A DNA stretch of 64,000 nucleotides from UBA11957 sp963603285 (lineage in GTDB: Bacteria > Bacillota > Clostridia > Lachnospirales > Lachnospiraceae): contig CAVCMG010000004.1 of assembly GCA_963603285.1 (NCBI GenBank), positions 1-64,000 on the forward strand, read 5' to 3'. Position 1 is the first letter of the stretch, and each line of letters opens with the position of its first letter. The position numbers and the translations under genes are program-made. The notes beneath the pieces are model-generated. The model searched no databases. It was not told the DNA's origin and saw only the letters and a list, made by a program, of their open reading frames with translations. Shown piece by piece: positions 60,799 through 64,000 of this stretch.

Positions 60799-60830
60799 AG
60801 GATATTTCCATATAAAATTTCTCTGATCTC

Positions 60831-61469
60831 TTACAGTTTGGAATAACCGTAACTGCTGACAAGGCCGTCCACCTTGATCTTCTGCTTACACAGCGGACAG
60901 TCGTGGCTCGGATAGGTATGGTAGCCCGGGATATCCCGTCCGGTAAATACCGCATGGATCGGCATATCTGCCACCTTGCTGACAGCGCTGAAAATAGCGG
61001 AAACACCGGTGATCTTGCCACCGTAATACAGTACGCTGTTGATCGTATTGGTCAGCGTATTACCGGTCGTGATCGATCCTGCCAGAATCAGGACATTCTT
61101 GCCGCCGATCATACTCTGGCTGTTGTCACGGAAGATCAGCTGACCGGTATGTACGATCTCCGGCGATACGATATACATGGTCTGGTGGGCATTCATGGAA
61201 ATAACACCGCTTCTGGACAGACGTTCTGCAAGAAACGCACCGATCACCTCCGTGCCATCCAGACAGATGATCGAATCCACCGGAATGGACGCCTCATAAT
61301 CCGTGGCCAGTACATCTGCGATACGCTGTGCTTCGGAACAACGGGATTTCATTGTCACCATATCCAGACAATGGGTGATATGGGACTGGGTCGTTGCAAA
61401 ATGTCCCGGGAAAATCTTTAACTGGATGCGGTTATCTTTTGCCGCATAAACTTTGTACATGGATTCCAT
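60831..61469 (-). CDS. Orotate phosphoribosyltransferase-like protein with altered PRPP motif
   Basis: The 212-residue protein has a type I phosphoribosyltransferase fold: an N-terminal strand region, DSIICLDGTEVIGAFLAERL and NVLILAGSITTGNTLTNTI. In active enzymes the PRPP loop has two acidic residues before the TTG; here they are Ala130 and Gly131, so catalysis as a normal transferase is doubtful. A CPLC motif near the C-terminus could bind metal. AAGGAGGGTATCT precedes the ATG. Such proteins are often labelled PyrE in Lachnospiraceae, but no pyrimidine genes are near. Confidence 0.75.
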   Translation of the reverse strand: MESMYKVYAAKDNRIQLKIFPGHFATTQSHITHCLDMVTMKSRCSEAQRIADVLATDYEASIPVDSIICLDGTEVIGAFLAERLSRSGVISMNAHQTMYIVSPEIVHTGQLIFRDNSQSMIGGKNVLILAGSITTGNTLTNTINSVLYYGGKITGVSAIFSAVSKVADMPIHAVFTGRDIPGYHTYPSHDCPLCKQKIKVDGLVSSYGYSKL

Positions 61470-61649
61470 AGATACCCTCCTTCTTCCGGCGATCCTTCCC
61501 GCCGGAAACTGTTATTATCTATTATACCATCCCAAAGATTTTGATAACAGAAAAATTCTCCTGCGAATTGCCGAAATATTCGCACAATTTCTGGTCAATC
61601 TGCCCGTAAAACCCAAAGCACTGCCATCGTTACCCCCCGGTATAGCCAG

Positions 61650-61685
61650 AAAGGCAGCCTTTTTCTGACGAAAAGACTGCCTTTT
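61650..61685 (-). terminator. Terminator after recG
   Basis: AAAGGCAG and CTGCCTTT pair with an inner CTTTT/AAAAG extension; the minus-strand side ends CCTTTCTGG. It starts 4 bp after the recG stop. Confidence 0.8.
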
Positions 61686-61688
61686 ATC

Positions 61689-63743
61689 TTACAGAACTAC
61701 ATCCTGCAGTTTCTGTGTCATATACCGTTCTACCCGCGCGCCCAGCATACGATGTTCCTCCATCGACAGCTGCGGATCTGCACGAAGGATCTGTGCCGCA
61801 TCCTGCGACGCCTGCTGCAAAAGCTCTGTATCCCGGTAAATATCGCCGATGGCAAACTCCATCAGGCCGCTCTGCCGGATACCGAAAAAGTCCCCCGGCC
61901 CGCGCAGCTTCATATCCTCGTCTGCGATTACAAAACCGTCATTGGTCTTTTGCAGGATATCCAGCCGCTTACTGTTTTCCTCCGCATCGTTGCCCCGGAT
62001 AAAGATACAGTAGGACTGGTCCTTTCCACGGCCCACGCGACCCCGGAGCTGATGCAGCTGCGCCAGTCCGAAGCGCTCGGCATTTTCCACCATCATCACC
62101 GTAGCATTCGGTACATTCACGCCGACCTCCACAACGGTCGTGGATACCAGTACCTGGATCTCGTTGGCTGCAAAAGCCGCCATCACCGCATCCTTGTCCG
62201 CCGGACGCATCTGGCCATGGAGCAGACCTACCTTGTGATTTCTGAATATCTTCTGGCAGGTCACCGCATAATCCGTCACATTCTCCGCCTCAATCTCCTC
62301 GCTCGGCTCCACCATCGGACAGATCACATACGCCTGATGCCCGGCCTCCAGCTCCTTTTCGATAAAGCGATACGCCGTCTGCCGGTAGGATGTATCCACC
62401 ACACAGTTTTTGATCGGCTTTCGCTTCGCCGGTTTTTCATCCACGATGGAAATATCCAGATCACCATACAGAATCATCGCCAGCGTCCGCGGGATCGGCG
62501 TAGCACTCATAACGGCAATATTCGGCTTATATCCTCTTGTGGAAAGTGCCTCCCTCTGCCGCACACCAAACCGGTGCTGCTCATCCGTAATGACAAGCCC
62601 CAGCGCCTTGTATTCGACACTGTCCTGGATCATCGCATGCGTACCGATCACAAAGGATGCCAGTCCCAGCGCGATCCGCTCCTTTGCAACCCGCTTTTCC
62701 TTTGCCGTACAGGAGCCGGTCAGCAACACAACCTTCGACGGATCCATGTCATTTTCCGTCAGAAGCGCGCAGAAATCCTCGTAATGCTGCCGGGCCAGTA
62801 CCTCTGTCGGCGCCATCAATGCACTCTGCCAGCCATTCTCATCCGCCATCACCATCGCCAGAAAGGCCAGGATCGTCTTACCACTGCCGACATCGCCCTG
62901 GATCAGCCGGTTCATCAGCGTGTCCGAAGCCAGATCCTTCTCCATCTGCGTCCAGACCCGAAGCTGCGCATCCGTCAGTCTGTAAGGCAGAGAGTCCATA
63001 ACCTCCTCCGTCTTCCAGCCTGCCTTCATCGGAAAATGATTGCACGTATCCTCCTGCAGGTTTTTCAGCTTCTGCATACACAGGATAAAGAGGAAAAACT
63101 CCTCATAGGCGAGTCTTTTTCTCGCCGAAAGAAACAGCTCCTGATTCTTCGGAAAATGGATACACTCCATCGCCTGCCTGAGGGAGACAAACCCGTACCG
63201 CTTCTGCAGCTCCCCCGGCATCCAGTCCGTCAGCACCGTCTGATCCAGCGCACTGCGTACCATCTTGGCCACCGTCTTATTCGACAGTCCCGCCGTCAGC
63301 CCGTACAATGGCTGCATCGTCTCCTGCACCTCATCGTACTTACTCAGCGTAAAGATCTCCGGCTGTTCCATCGTCAGCCGGTTATTCTTCATCACCGTCC
63401 GCCCCCGGAACACAAACACAGCCCCCCGCTTCAATGTAGAACGCAAAAAAGGCATATTAAACCAGGTAAGTGTCAGCTTTCCCGTCGCATCCTGCACCGT
63501 TGTCGTCAAAACCGTCAGCTTCTTCACCGCCCGCATCTCCACCGGAAACGTCAGCGCCGCCATCACCGCCGCCTTCTCACCAACCTTAATCTCCCCGATA
63601 TGCACCGGAGCCTTATAAATATCATACTCCCGCGGATAATACCGCAACAGATCTCCCGTTGTCCGGATGCCAAGCTTGGCAAACAATTTCTCTGTCTTCT
63701 CACCGACCCCCTTTAAAGATCGGATCGGCTCTCTGTCGTCCAT
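61689..63743 (-). CDS. recG: ATP-dependent DNA helicase RecG
   Basis: RecG reverses stalled forks and moves Holliday junctions. The 684-residue protein has the N-terminal wedge/OB region (PIRSLKGVGEKTEKLFAKLGI, LTWFNMPFLRSTLKRG), Walker A GDVGSGKTILAFLAM, the DEQH box VITDEQHRFGVRQRE, and C-terminal motifs VLVSTTVVEVGVNVPNATVM and QLRGRVGRGKDQSYC. The start is the ATG ending at 63743 with GGAGGAGGAAGAGT ahead; the frame stays open to 63848, but that part runs into the hairpin element. Confidence 0.97.
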   Translation of the reverse strand: MDDREPIRSLKGVGEKTEKLFAKLGIRTTGDLLRYYPREYDIYKAPVHIGEIKVGEKAAVMAALTFPVEMRAVKKLTVLTTTVQDATGKLTLTWFNMPFLRSTLKRGAVFVFRGRTVMKNNRLTMEQPEIFTLSKYDEVQETMQPLYGLTAGLSNKTVAKMVRSALDQTVLTDWMPGELQKRYGFVSLRQAMECIHFPKNQELFLSARKRLAYEEFFLFILCMQKLKNLQEDTCNHFPMKAGWKTEEVMDSLPYRLTDAQLRVWTQMEKDLASDTLMNRLIQGDVGSGKTILAFLAMVMADENGWQSALMAPTEVLARQHYEDFCALLTENDMDPSKVVLLTGSCTAKEKRVAKERIALGLASFVIGTHAMIQDSVEYKALGLVITDEQHRFGVRQREALSTRGYKPNIAVMSATPIPRTLAMILYGDLDISIVDEKPAKRKPIKNCVVDTSYRQTAYRFIEKELEAGHQAYVICPMVEPSEEIEAENVTDYAVTCQKIFRNHKVGLLHGQMRPADKDAVMAAFAANEIQVLVSTTVVEVGVNVPNATVMMVENAERFGLAQLHQLRGRVGRGKDQSYCIFIRGNDAEENSKRLDILQKTNDGFVIADEDMKLRGPGDFFGIRQSGLMEFAIGDIYRDTELLQQASQDAAQILRADPQLSMEEHRMLGARVERYMTQKLQDVVL

Positions 63744-63779
63744 ACTCTTCCTCCTCCAAGTGCTCTTATTCATAACCAG

Positions 63780-63939
63780 AAAAATGTCCGCCCGTTTAGA
63801 CAGCAAGGCTGTATATATAGAATCCCTCCCAGCGACTTTCCCGAGCAAGAGTCCGAGACCCTAGGCTCGGACCGGCGCAGGCGGAGCGCAGGAGGGATCT
63901 ATATATACAGCCTTGCTGTCTAAGCGGGCGGACATTTTC
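63780..63939. repeat. Long hairpin element with conserved cloverleaf core, copy 2
   Basis: Arms 63780-63829 and 63891-63939 are complementary over about 49 bp, with one bulged base and one G-T type pair. The 61-nt core (63830-63890) matches copy 1 at 50 of 61 positions, including the GTCCGAG/CTCGGAC hairpin and the GCG/CGC closing pairs. The arms share no sequence with copy 1 apart from an alternating TATATA stretch near the core. The element lies directly upstream of recG and would follow whatever gene precedes it outside the window. No gene is visible in 63940-64000. Confidence 0.8.
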
Positions 63940-64000
63940 GTCAACACCCCATCAATATTTTATCATTCTACAGAAATAATGCAGTAGTAGATCGGCTGAC

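Noticed and set aside
63744..63848. Longer N-terminus for RecG
   Set aside because: The extension reads through the hairpin element; the ATG ending at 63743 has GGAGGAGGAAGAGT ahead and matches the usual start.
1..64000. CRISPR arrays, tRNA or rRNA genes, complete insertion sequences
   Set aside because: I saw no regularly spaced repeats, no tRNA cloverleaf with an anticodon arm and CCA end, and no intact transposase.

Overview
The window looks like chromosomal DNA of a spore-forming, anaerobic Firmicute of the Lachnospiraceae type. Pointers are a Bacillus-type LexA, ribosomal protein L27 with a cleavable N-terminus next to its protease Prp, RecU, the short HisG plus HisZ, an alpha/beta small acid-soluble spore protein, a YlbJ-like sporulation membrane protein, a RelQ-type alarmone synthetase and strong AGGAGG ribosome sites. 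The genus cannot be fixed from the sequence. I see no rRNA, tRNA, CRISPR array, prophage or intact insertion sequence.

Layout. 1-1.2 kb: lexA on the plus strand with its own operator, then terminators and a large hairpin element. 1.2-10.5 kb (minus strand): a conserved housekeeping block of two radical-SAM-linked proteins, RNase G, DegV, rplU-prp-rpmA, obgE, yhbY, nadD, yqeK and rsfS. 10.6-16.3 kb is accessory: a broken Rpn-type nuclease remnant, a large secreted Ig-like surface protein, a 2TM-NUDIX protein resembling a CBASS effector, and a decayed second copy of the surface protein. A direct repeat of about 418 bp flanks most of this. 16.5-17.9 kb: a plus-strand phosphodiester glycosidase. 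18-23.5 kb: a betaine island (MFS transporter, MttB-family methyltransferase, TetR regulator, BCCT transporter) with matching palindromes at two promoters.

23.7-28 kb: a partial histidine operon hisZ-hisG-hisD-hisB-hisI. 28.1-38.7 kb: housekeeping genes (recU, lepB, pseudouridine synthases, YgiQ, an rRNA methyltransferase, relQ, ylbJ, a coiled-coil protein, rsmD, mgsA). 39 kb: a spore-protein gene. 39.3-58.2 kb: a large tricarboxylate region with citrate lyase (citD, citE, citF), its activation genes (citC, citXG), a 47-residue ORF, an aconitase-like hydratase, a MatC-like carrier, a beta-propeller lactonase, two overlapping LysR regulators, isocitrate dehydrogenase, aconitase, a GltD-like oxidoreductase and an RraA-like protein. 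Together these could take up citrate or a relative and either cleave it to acetate and oxaloacetate or convert it through isocitrate to 2-oxoglutarate; no dedicated oxaloacetate decarboxylase is visible, so the RraA-like protein is a candidate. 58.4-63.7 kb: an AGCS symporter, an L,D-transpeptidase, a phosphoribosyltransferase-like protein and recG.

The most unusual structure is a pair of hairpin elements near the two ends of the window (1046-1186 and 63780-63939). Each has long self-complementary arms around a 61-nt core. The cores match at 50 of 61 positions and can fold as a cloverleaf, while the arms are unrelated between the two copies.
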